The notes under the pieces are model-generated. The model did not search any database, had not been told where the DNA came from, and saw only the letters and a program-made list of their open reading frames with translations. From Thiobacillus thioparus DSM 505 (GTDB taxonomy: Bacteria; Pseudomonadota; Gammaproteobacteria; Burkholderiales; Thiobacillaceae): a stretch of 44,065 nucleotides of DNA. Shown here piece after piece: positions 38,320-44,065 of this stretch. Position 1 is the first letter of the stretch; the number at the start of each line of letters is the position of its first letter. The position numbers and the translations under genes were made by a program. The DNA is taken from assembly GCF_000373385.1 (NCBI RefSeq), contig NZ_KB891318.1:187-44251 (forward strand), written 5' to 3'.

Positions 38320-39348
38320 ATGATCAAAGTCGGTATTGTCGGCGGCACAGGCTACACCGGGGTCGAGCTGCTGCGTTTGCTGGCACGCCATCCACGGGTG
38401 GAACTGAAGGCCATCACCTCGCGCAAGGAGGCCGGCATGCCTGTGGCGGACATGTTTCCCAACCTGCGCGGACGCGTGAAGCTGGCGTTTTCCACGCCGG
38501 AAGAAGCCGGCCTAGAAAACTGCGACGTGGTGTTCTTCGCCACTCCCAACGGGGTGGCGATGCAGCAGACGCGCGCGCTGCTCGACGCCGGCGTCAAGGT
38601 GATCGACCTGGCGGCCGACTTCCGTATCAAGGACATCGCGGTGTGGGAGAAGTGGTACAAGATGGAGCACGCCTGTCCCGACCTGGTCGCCGAGGCGGTG
38701 TATGGCCTGCCCGAGATCAATCGCGACAAGATCAGGGGCGCGCGGCTGATCGCCAACCCGGGCTGCTATCCGACGGCGGTGCAGCTGGGTTTTCTGCCGC
38801 TGCTGGAGGCCGGCGCGGTCGACACCGGCTTCCTGGTGGCGGACGCCAAGTCGGGTGTGTCGGGCGCCGGGCGCAAGCCGGAAACCCATGTCCTGTTTGC
38901 CGAGGCGGCCGACAACTTCAAGGCCTACGCGGTCGGGGGCCATCGCCACTGGCCGGAAATCAAGCAGGGGCTGGACAGCTTTGCCGGCAAGCCGGTGGAC
39001 TTCACCTTCGTGCCGCACCTGACGCCGCTGATCCGCGGCATCCATGCCACGTTGTACGCAAAGGTGAGCGCCGACATCGACTTGCAGGCACTGTTCGAGA
39101 AGCGCTATGCCGGCGAGGCCTTTGTCGACGTGATGCCGGCCGGCGCACATCCGGAAACCCGCTCGGTGCGCGGTGCCAACGTCTGTCGCATTGCGGTGCA
39201 CCGGCCGCAGGGCGGCGACACCGTGGTGGTGCTGTCGGTGATCGACAATCTGGTCAAAGGCGCAGCGGGACAGGCGGTGCAGAACATGAACATCCTGTTC
39301 GATTTGCCTGAAGATACGGCGCTGGGCGATGTGGGTATGCTGCCCTAG
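38320..39348 (+). CDS. argC: N-acetyl-gamma-glutamyl-phosphate reductase
   Basis: ArgC reduces N-acetylglutamyl phosphate with NADPH, the third step of arginine synthesis. The product has 342 residues, the type-1 length. The dinucleotide-binding motif [18 protein letters not shown] opens the protein. The catalytic Cys149 is in [14 protein letters not shown], and [11 protein letters not shown] and [12 protein letters not shown] follow. AGGGA lies upstream. A -10-like TACAAT (38261-38266) lies 53 bases before the start, without a good -35. It sits between rpsI and erpA, a common betaproteobacterial order. Confidence 0.97.
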   Translation: MIKVGIVGGTGYTGVELLRLLARHPRVELKAITSRKEAGMPVADMFPNLRGRVKLAFSTPEEAGLENCDVVFFATPNGVAMQQTRALLDAGVKVIDLAADFRIKDIAVWEKWYKMEHACPDLVAEAVYGLPEINRDKIRGARLIANPGCYPTAVQLGFLPLLEAGAVDTGFLVADAKSGVSGAGRKPETHVLFAEAADNFKAYAVGGHRHWPEIKQGLDSFAGKPVDFTFVPHLTPLIRGIHATLYAKVSADIDLQALFEKRYAGEAFVDVMPAGAHPETRSVRGANVCRIAVHRPQGGDTVVVLSVIDNLVKGAAGQAVQNMNILFDLPEDTALGDVGMLP

Positions 39349-39383
39349 CCGGCGGAACTCCGCGGCCCCAGCAGGGTCTTTGC

Positions 39384-39411
39384 TTGACGCAAGCCGGGTG
39401 ATGCGGATAAT
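39384..39411 (+). promoter_or_regulatory. Promoter of erpA
   Basis: TTGACG (39384-39389), a 16-base spacer and GATAAT (39406-39411) form a strong promoter. A perfect 6-bp dyad GGTGAT (39397-39402) and ATCACC (39410-39415) is centred on the start of the -10. No match to an IscR-type site was recognised. Confidence 0.7.
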
Positions 39412-39440
39412 CACCTCACACGTTTTCAAGGAGCATCATC

Positions 39441-39791
39441 ATGAATGCAGCAACCGAAATGGAAGTCCCGCTGATCTTCACCGATAGCGCGGCCAGCAAA
39501 GTCAAAAACCTGATCGACGAGGAAGGCAACCCCGATCTGAAACTGCGTGTGTTCGTGTCGGGTGGCGGCTGTTCCGGCTTCCAGTACGGCTTCACCTTCG
39601 ACGAAGCGCAGAATGCCGACGACACCGTCATGGTGAAAAACGGCGTCACCCTGCTGGTTGATTCGATGAGCTTCCAGTATCTGGTGGGCGCTGAAATCGA
39701 TTATTCCGAAGGCCTGGAAGGCGCACAGTTCGTGATCAAGAACCCGAACGCCACCACCACCTGCGGCTGCGGCTCGTCGTTCTCGGCCTAA
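39441..39791 (+). CDS. erpA: Iron-sulfur cluster insertion protein ErpA
   Basis: An A-type carrier that delivers [4Fe-4S] or [2Fe-2S] clusters to enzymes. The product has 116 residues. The three cluster ligands are present: Cys44 in [12 protein letters not shown] and Cys108 and Cys110 in [12 protein letters not shown]. The family features [14 protein letters not shown] and [18 protein letters not shown] are present. AAGGAG is well placed. It has its own strong promoter and two terminators behind it. Confidence 0.97.
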   Translation: MNAATEMEVPLIFTDSAASKVKNLIDEEGNPDLKLRVFVSGGGCSGFQYGFTFDEAQNADDTVMVKNGVTLLVDSMSFQYLVGAEIDYSEGLEGAQFVIKNPNATTTCGCGSSFSA

Positions 39792-39807
39792 GTTCTGCCA
39801 AAGCAAC

Positions 39808-39836
39808 AAAAAAAAAGCGGCCTCGGCCGCTTTTTT
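39808..39836. terminator. First terminator after erpA, bidirectional
   Basis: A hairpin GCGGC/GCCGC with a CTCG loop (39817-39830) is followed by T6 on the plus strand and preceded by A9 (T9 on the minus strand), so it can end both erpA and anmK transcripts. Confidence 0.9.
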
Positions 39837-39848
39837 CATTAGGACATC

Positions 39849-39868
39849 GCGGCCTCGGCCGCTTTTTT
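39849..39868 (+). terminator. Second, duplicated terminator after erpA
   Basis: The 20-base unit GCGGCCTCGGCCGCTTTTTT is an exact copy of 39817-39836, 32 bases downstream. It lacks an A-run on the left, so it acts only on the plus strand. Confidence 0.88.
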
Positions 39869-39885
39869 GTTTTCCGGTACGGGGT

Positions 39886-41004
39886 TCAGGCCGGATAAAT
39901 CGCTCCCAGGACGCGCTCCCCGCGCGCGCCGGTGACCGCTGGCAGGTTGCCCGGCGCATGATGCAGCATCTGCCTTGCCAGCCAGGCAAAAGCGAGCGCC
40001 TCAACCCAGTCTGGGTCGATGCCCAGCGTGGCGGTGGTTGCCACCCGGAGACTCGGCAGGAGGGCGCTGAGGCGCTGCATCAGCGTCCTGTTATACGCCC
40101 CGCCGCCGCAGACATAGAGTTCCTGTGCGCCTGTGCATTCGCGGTTGACTGCGTCAGCGAGGCTCATGGTGGTGAATTCGACCAGGGTAGCCTGCACGTC
40201 GGGTGGCGCGAGCGCTTCATCCAGACTACCTAGGCGGGTGTCCAGCCAGTCCAGATTGAATTGTTCGCGTCCTGCACTCTTGGGTGGGGGGAGCTGCAGG
40301 TAGGCGTGCCTCATCAATGCCGCCAGCAGGCCGGGGTGGACGCTTCCGCTGGCGGCCCAGGCTCCATCGCGGTCGTAATGGACGCCGCTGTGACGCTTGA
40401 TCCACGCATCCAGCAGCATGTTGCCGGGGCCGGTGTCCCAGCCACGCACGGAACCGCTCGTCGGCAAGTCGGTGATGTTGGCGATGCCGCCGATATTCGC
40501 GATCACCCGGTGAACATCCGGATGTCTCAGGACCTGGGCGTGAAAGGCAGGAACCAGCGGCGCCCCCTGTCCACCCGCCGCAATGTCGCGGCTGCGGAAG
40601 TCGGCAACCACCGCGATCCCGGTGAGCTCGGCCAGGAGGGCCGCGTTGCCAATCTGCAGCGTGTAGCCATCCGCTGGGCGGTGACGCAGGGTCTGGCCGT
40701 GGCAGCCGATTGCCCGCACCCTGCCTGCGGTGAAGCCATCAAGGAGCGACTTGACCGTGTCCGCGTACAGGCGCGCCAACTCATTGGCGGCGATGGCGGC
40801 GAGGTGGATCTCGTCGGGTTGCGGCGTATGCAGTCCCAATAGCCGCGTGCGCAGAGCATCCGGGTAAGGCAGGTAATGGGAGTGAAGAAGCCGGACCTGG
40901 CCGGCGGACCCTATTTCGGCGAGTGCTGCATCGACACCATCCAGACTGGTGCCGGACATGAGGCCGACATAGTGTTCGGCCTCATACGTATGCCCTGAGT
41001 TCAA
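39886..41004 (-). CDS. anmK: Anhydro-N-acetylmuramic acid kinase
   Basis: AnmK opens and phosphorylates 1,6-anhydro-MurNAc released in cell-wall recycling. The product has 372 residues: YVGLMSGTSLDGVDAALAEI at the start (nucleotide and substrate binding), AIGCHGQTLRHRP, ADFRSRDIAAGGQGAPLVPA, NIGGIANIT and GWDTGPGNMLLDAW. The only start that keeps the N-terminal motif is a TTG at 41004, overlapping the upstream peptidase stop (TTGA), so translation is probably coupled. It fits functionally with the neighbouring peptidoglycan peptidase. Confidence 0.93.
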   Translation of the reverse strand: MNSGHTYEAEHYVGLMSGTSLDGVDAALAEIGSAGQVRLLHSHYLPYPDALRTRLLGLHTPQPDEIHLAAIAANELARLYADTVKSLLDGFTAGRVRAIGCHGQTLRHRPADGYTLQIGNAALLAELTGIAVVADFRSRDIAAGGQGAPLVPAFHAQVLRHPDVHRVIANIGGIANITDLPTSGSVRGWDTGPGNMLLDAWIKRHSGVHYDRDGAWAASGSVHPGLLAALMRHAYLQLPPPKSAGREQFNLDWLDTRLGSLDEALAPPDVQATLVEFTTMSLADAVNRECTGAQELYVCGGGAYNRTLMQRLSALLPSLRVATTATLGIDPDWVEALAFAWLARQMLHHAPGNLPAVTGARGERVLGAIYPA

Positions 41005-42317
41005 TCGAGTGCGGCAAGATTGGTGCCGCGCAGAAGCCCGAGTTTGTCAGACCAGTTTGCGGTCTGTTGCAGGAAACGTGCTCTCTGTGCAGCAGCCAGC
41101 GGGGGGGACCCCGGCAGTTTGACGGACAAGGGATTGTAAGGCCTGCCGGCAATCCGGACTTCGTAATGCAGGTGCGGACCGGTTGCGACGCCAGTGGCGC
41201 CGACATAGGCGATGACGTCGCCCTGGCTGACGGCGCGACCGGGGCGAATCCCGGGCGCGAAGGCACTCAGGTGGCCATAGTAAGTTTCATAACCGTTCTG
41301 GTGCCGCAGGATGACAAGGTTACCGTAGCCACCTTTGCGTCCGGCAAACTCCACGGTGGCGTCGCTTGTGGCCTTGACGCGGGTTCCGGTCGGCGCGCCG
41401 AAGTCGACGCCGGTATGGGCGCGGGCGTAACCCAGCACGGGGTGCATGCGGGAACTGCTGAAGTTGGAGGTGACGCGGGAGAATTCGAGCGGCGAACGTA
41501 GGAAGCCTTTCTTCAAGGACTCGCCCTCGGGCGTGTAATAGCTTTCGTGTCCGGAGGCGTCGCTGAACAGCACGGCGCGGTGGACTTTGCCGGCATTGAC
41601 GAATTCGGCCGCCAGCAGCTTGCCGGTGGAAACGGGTTCGCCGTTGCGGTAATTGACCGTGTAAATGACCGAGAACGTGTCGCCGCGACGTAGATCTTCG
41701 CGGAAGTCCAGGCTGGTCGAGAAGGTTTCGGCCATTTTGTCGGCGATCTTGTCTGGAATGCCTGCGCCGTCAGTCGCGCCGTAGAGCGACGACACGATAT
41801 GGCCGGAGCGCATGACCACACGGGTTTCGATCTGGTCGCTGCTGTCCTGCGCGATATAGCTGTCACCCTGATGGAGGACGGTCAAGGCGGGGCCGTCGCG
41901 ACGTTCAAACCGGATGCTCAGCAACTGGCCGTCCGGTGTGGTGGTTGCCTGAATATGCTTGCCGGCCCGTATGTTGGTCGCCAGTTGGCGGACTGCATCG
42001 GTAGCCAGCAGGCGCTGGATTTCCAGGTCGTCGATTTTTAACCGACCCAGCGCGCTGGCGATCGTATCGCCCGACTGGATCACGGTTTCCCGTTCAAATG
42101 TACCGCTGTTGGCGGCGCCAGCCAAAGCGGGAAGGGTGATCGCTTCGGTGATTGTTTCGGGAGTGATATTCGTGGTGGCGGTGTCGGGTGCCAAGCCAAA
42201 GGCGGCAACAACGCCAAAAAGCGGCAAGCTGGAGAGAGCAACCAAGGTCCGCAGGCTGAAGCGGCGTTCCGCTCCCGTCATGCGATAGGTTAAGATTCTC
42301 AGTTTGGTGAGCGGCAT
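41001..42317 (-). CDS. M23 family peptidoglycan DD-endopeptidase, MepM-like
   Basis: A periplasmic LytM-type metallopeptidase that cuts peptidoglycan cross-links. The product has 438 residues. One membrane anchor or signal (about 22-45) follows a basic start. An OapA/LysM-like region includes IQSGDTIASALGRL (80-93). The peptidase domain carries zinc ligands His301 and Asp305 (HTGVDFG) and His384 (PHLHYEV), with His349 and His382 as catalytic partners. The set is complete, so it should be active. AGGGAAACGG lies upstream. It is cotranscribed with anmK and divergent from tyrS. Resembles E. coli MepM. Confidence 0.9.
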   Translation of the reverse strand: MPLTKLRILTYRMTGAERRFSLRTLVALSSLPLFGVVAAFGLAPDTATTNITPETITEAITLPALAGAANSGTFERETVIQSGDTIASALGRLKIDDLEIQRLLATDAVRQLATNIRAGKHIQATTTPDGQLLSIRFERRDGPALTVLHQGDSYIAQDSSDQIETRVVMRSGHIVSSLYGATDGAGIPDKIADKMAETFSTSLDFREDLRRGDTFSVIYTVNYRNGEPVSTGKLLAAEFVNAGKVHRAVLFSDASGHESYYTPEGESLKKGFLRSPLEFSRVTSNFSSSRMHPVLGYARAHTGVDFGAPTGTRVKATSDATVEFAGRKGGYGNLVILRHQNGYETYYGHLSAFAPGIRPGRAVSQGDVIAYVGATGVATGPHLHYEVRIAGRPYNPLSVKLPGSPPLAAAQRARFLQQTANWSDKLGLLRGTNLAALD

Positions 42318-42487
42318 GGACCGTTTCCCTTCCGTAATCGATCCGGGAGTCTACCACAAATGACCCCGATGGGTTTTGTTCAATTCAAACAGTGGCTTGC
42401 GTGCGCAGCGCACCGCGTTGAACGCAATGGTATTCGTGTTTTACGGTCAGGTCCGGGCAAACTTGACCTGTACTGGAAAGGTATTTG

Positions 42488-43678
42488 ATGCAGGATGCGT
42501 TGCAGGAAATCAAGCGTGGGGCCGACGAACTGCTGGTCGAGGCCGAGCTGGTCGAAAAGCTGAAAACGGGCCGGCCGTTGCGGATCAAGGCGGGGTTCGA
42601 CCCCACGGCACCGGATTTGCATCTGGGGCATACGGTGTTGCTGAACAAGCTGCGCCAGTTTCAGATGCTGGGGCACAAAATCATTTTCCTGATAGGGGAT
42701 TTCACCGGCATGATTGGCGACCCTACGGGCAAAAACGCCACGCGCCCGCCTCTGACTCGCGAAGCGGTCGCCGAAAACGCCAAGACCTACCAGGAGCAGG
42801 TGTTCAAGATCCTCGACCCGGCCTTGACCGAGGTGCGTTTCAATTCGGAGTGGATGGAAAAGCTGGGCTCGGTCGGCATGATCCGGCTGGCCGCAACCCA
42901 TACCGTGGCACGCATGTTAGAGCGGGATGACTTCCATAAGCGTTACACCAGCCAGCAACCGATCGCAATCCACGAGTTTTTGTATCCCCTGATCCAGGGC
43001 TACGACTCGGTGGAGCTCAAGGCAGACGTGGAATTGGGCGGCACCGACCAGAAATTCAATCTGCTGATGGGACGCGAGTTGCAAAAGCATCATGGACAAG
43101 CCCCGCAGTGCATTCTGACCATGCCGCTGCTGGAAGGCACGGATGGCATCAACAAGATGTCGAAGTCGCTCGGTAATTACATTGGGATCAACGAGCCACC
43201 GCAGGAGATCTTCGGCAAGCTGATGTCGATTTCCGATGATTTGATGTGGCGCTATATCCAGTTGCTGTCGTTCGAACCGCTTGCGGTGATCGAGACCTGG
43301 AAACGGCAGGTGGCCGATGGCGCCAACCCGCGTGACATCAAGGTGCGGTTTGCGCAGGAAATCGTGGCGCGCTTTCACAATCAGGCGGCGGCGATTCAGG
43401 CGCTGGCCGAATTCGAGGCGCGTTTCCAAAAGGGTGTGCTGCCTGACGAGATGCCTGAAATCAGTCTGCCTGGGGTCGATGGCGTTCTGCTGGTGCCGCA
43501 ACTGCTGAAGCAGGCCGGACTGGTGTCGAGTACTTCAGACGCCATCCGTCAGATTACAGGCGGCGGCGTGCGGCTGGACGGCGAACGCGTGGCAGATAAA
43601 GGCGCGGCGGTGCCGGTGGGGGCGACGGTTGTGGCGCAGGTCGGTAAGCGAAAATTCGCCCGCGTCACAATTATTTAA
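42488..43678 (+). CDS. tyrS: Tyrosyl-tRNA synthetase
   Basis: It charges tRNA-Tyr. The product has 396 residues. The class I HIGH motif reads His45-Leu-Gly-His48 ([13 protein letters not shown]), and KMSKS is at 223-227 ([14 protein letters not shown]). A C-terminal S4 domain (from about 335, [16 protein letters not shown]) binds tRNA. The sequence looks like the shorter second TyrRS type common in beta- and some gammaproteobacteria rather than E. coli TyrS. I chose the ATG at 42488, six bases after AAAGG, over TTG one codon before. The 170-base gap to the divergent peptidase has a GTGCGC/GCGCAC dyad (42401-42413) but no clear promoter. No terminator separates it from the rRNA promoter. Confidence 0.97.
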   Translation: MQDALQEIKRGADELLVEAELVEKLKTGRPLRIKAGFDPTAPDLHLGHTVLLNKLRQFQMLGHKIIFLIGDFTGMIGDPTGKNATRPPLTREAVAENAKTYQEQVFKILDPALTEVRFNSEWMEKLGSVGMIRLAATHTVARMLERDDFHKRYTSQQPIAIHEFLYPLIQGYDSVELKADVELGGTDQKFNLLMGRELQKHHGQAPQCILTMPLLEGTDGINKMSKSLGNYIGINEPPQEIFGKLMSISDDLMWRYIQLLSFEPLAVIETWKRQVADGANPRDIKVRFAQEIVARFHNQAAAIQALAEFEARFQKGVLPDEMPEISLPGVDGVLLVPQLLKQAGLVSSTSDAIRQITGGGVRLDGERVADKGAAVPVGATVVAQVGKRKFARVTII

Positions 43679-43697
43679 AATTAATTTGCTGAAACTG

Positions 43698-43725
43698 TTG
43701 ACGGATGGTTTTAGCTCTGTAGAAT
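43698..43725 (+). promoter_or_regulatory. rRNA operon promoter
   Basis: TTGACG (43698-43703), a 16-base spacer and TAGAAT (43720-43725) are followed by a GC-rich discriminator GCGCACC. An A/T-rich stretch (about 43676-43690) upstream resembles an UP element. Start expected near 43732. The 16-base spacer and GC discriminator are as in growth-rate-controlled rrn promoters. Confidence 0.85.
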
Positions 43726-43732
43726 GCGCACC

Positions 43733-43752
43733 TTCTCGAAACGCAGCGAGAA
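43733..43752 (+). promoter_or_regulatory. boxB-like hairpin in the rRNA leader
   Basis: TTCTCG (43733-43738) and CGAGAA (43747-43752) form a perfect 6-bp stem with an eight-base loop right after the transcription start, upstream of boxA, as in rrn antitermination leaders. Confidence 0.55.
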
Positions 43753-43783
43753 ACGCGAAAAGCGAGACCTGCTGCTAATCGAT

Positions 43784-43795
43784 TGATCTTTAACA
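43784..43795 (+). promoter_or_regulatory. boxA antitermination site
   Basis: TGATCTTTAACA matches the rrn boxA (TGCTCTTTAACA) at 10 of 12 positions, and is followed by ATTTACAG as in other proteobacterial leaders. It would bind NusB-S10. The bases from 43796 to 43956 form the remaining 16S leader with the GTGTGGG region typical of processing stems, and no gene. Confidence 0.85.
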
Positions 43796-43956
43796 ATTTA
43801 CAGCCGATAGGTGTGGGTGTTGTTGCGGTAGTTGGGCTGACTTTGGTTGGTCTGACAACTAGCATAAATGCTCACACTTGAATGAAGCGTCGTTATTAAT
43901 TTAGCGTCGCGAGTTTGAGTTGAGCGACTGAAGTATTAGTAGTAATTGCAGAGATT

Positions 43957-44065
43957 GAACTGAAGAGTTTGATCCTGGCTCAGATTGAACGCTGGCGGAA
44001 TGCTTTACACATGCAAGTCGAACGGCAGCACGGGAGCTTGCTCCTGGTGGCGAGTGGCGAACGGG
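43957..44065 (+). rRNA. rrs: 16S ribosomal RNA, 5' end (truncated by window)
   Basis: The start was set by aligning the universal AGAGTTTGATCCTGGCTCAG (43964-43983) to E. coli position 8, giving an edge near 43957, uncertain by a base or two. About 109 bases are present, through helix 6 to GGCGAGTGGCGAACGGG. The stretch ATTGAACGCTGGCGGAATGC and CACATGCAAGTCGAACGG are of betaproteobacterial type. The rest of the operon lies beyond the window. Confidence 0.97.

Noticed and set aside
38643..39311. 222-codon frame overlapping argC on the same strand.
   Set aside because: Gly/Arg/Ala-rich shadow with no start signal; argC is complete in the other frame.
42463..42468. TTGACC before tyrS, as a -35 element.
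   Set aside because: No -10 fits downstream; the tyrS start codon lies only 20 bases away.

Overview
The window is a GC-rich stretch of core chromosome from a betaproteobacterium. Evidence: the start of a 16S rRNA gene at the right edge with beta-type sequence in its first ~108 bases, the tuf-rpsJ-to-rplQ ribosomal superoperon with infA between secY and rpmJ, the rplM-rpsI-argC-erpA block, and the divergent tyrS / M23 peptidase-anmK pair. An order-level guess (Nitrosomonadales, near Thiobacillus/Gallionella-like lineages) is inference from the 16S fragment only.

Layout. 1-14,720: the 3' end of tuf, then the S10, spc and alpha ribosomal clusters on the plus strand (rpsJ through rplQ, with secY, infA and rpoA), ending in a strong terminator. 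Internal promoters are visible before rplC, rplN and rpsM, so the cluster is probably several overlapping transcription units. 14,769-22,457: SAM hydroxide adenosyltransferase, a convergent glycerate kinase, an Ala-rich lipoprotein, an RluF-like pseudouridine synthase and uvrA on the minus strand, and a YajR-like MFS transporter divergent from uvrA. 22,512-30,695: ssb, a TonB-dependent receptor, then a plus-strand run of FmdB-type zinc ribbon, DUF502, aspS, a small unknown protein, nudB, ybhP and clsB. 30,688-32,009: yaiI and ypfJ on the minus strand. 32,272-36,002: a trimeric-type porin and a large TPR/O-GlcNAc-transferase-like (SPINDLY) protein. 36,053-37,240: minus-strand elyC-like and yhfA-like genes. 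37,357-39,791: rplM-rpsI, argC, erpA. 39,886-43,678: anmK and a LytM peptidase on the minus strand, tyrS on the plus strand. 43,679-end: rRNA promoter, antitermination signals and the 5' end of 16S rRNA.

Nearly everything is housekeeping: translation, tRNA charging, DNA repair, Fe-S delivery, envelope upkeep. I see no prophage, insertion sequence, CRISPR array, defence island or biosynthetic cluster, and no hidden multi-gene system. The most interesting signals are regulatory. An inverted repeat is centred on the -10 hexamer of many promoters here (rplC, rplN, rplM, erpA, ypfJ, the TonB receptor, more weakly ssb, the porin and elyC). The rplM Shine-Dalgarno sequence sits in a hairpin. The rplN leader is structured and contains a 12-bp-period repeat. 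A duplicated terminator lies between erpA and anmK. There are two possible leaderless genes, a nine-codon leader ORF coupled to the TonB receptor start, and a possible 25-residue small protein convergent with rplQ.
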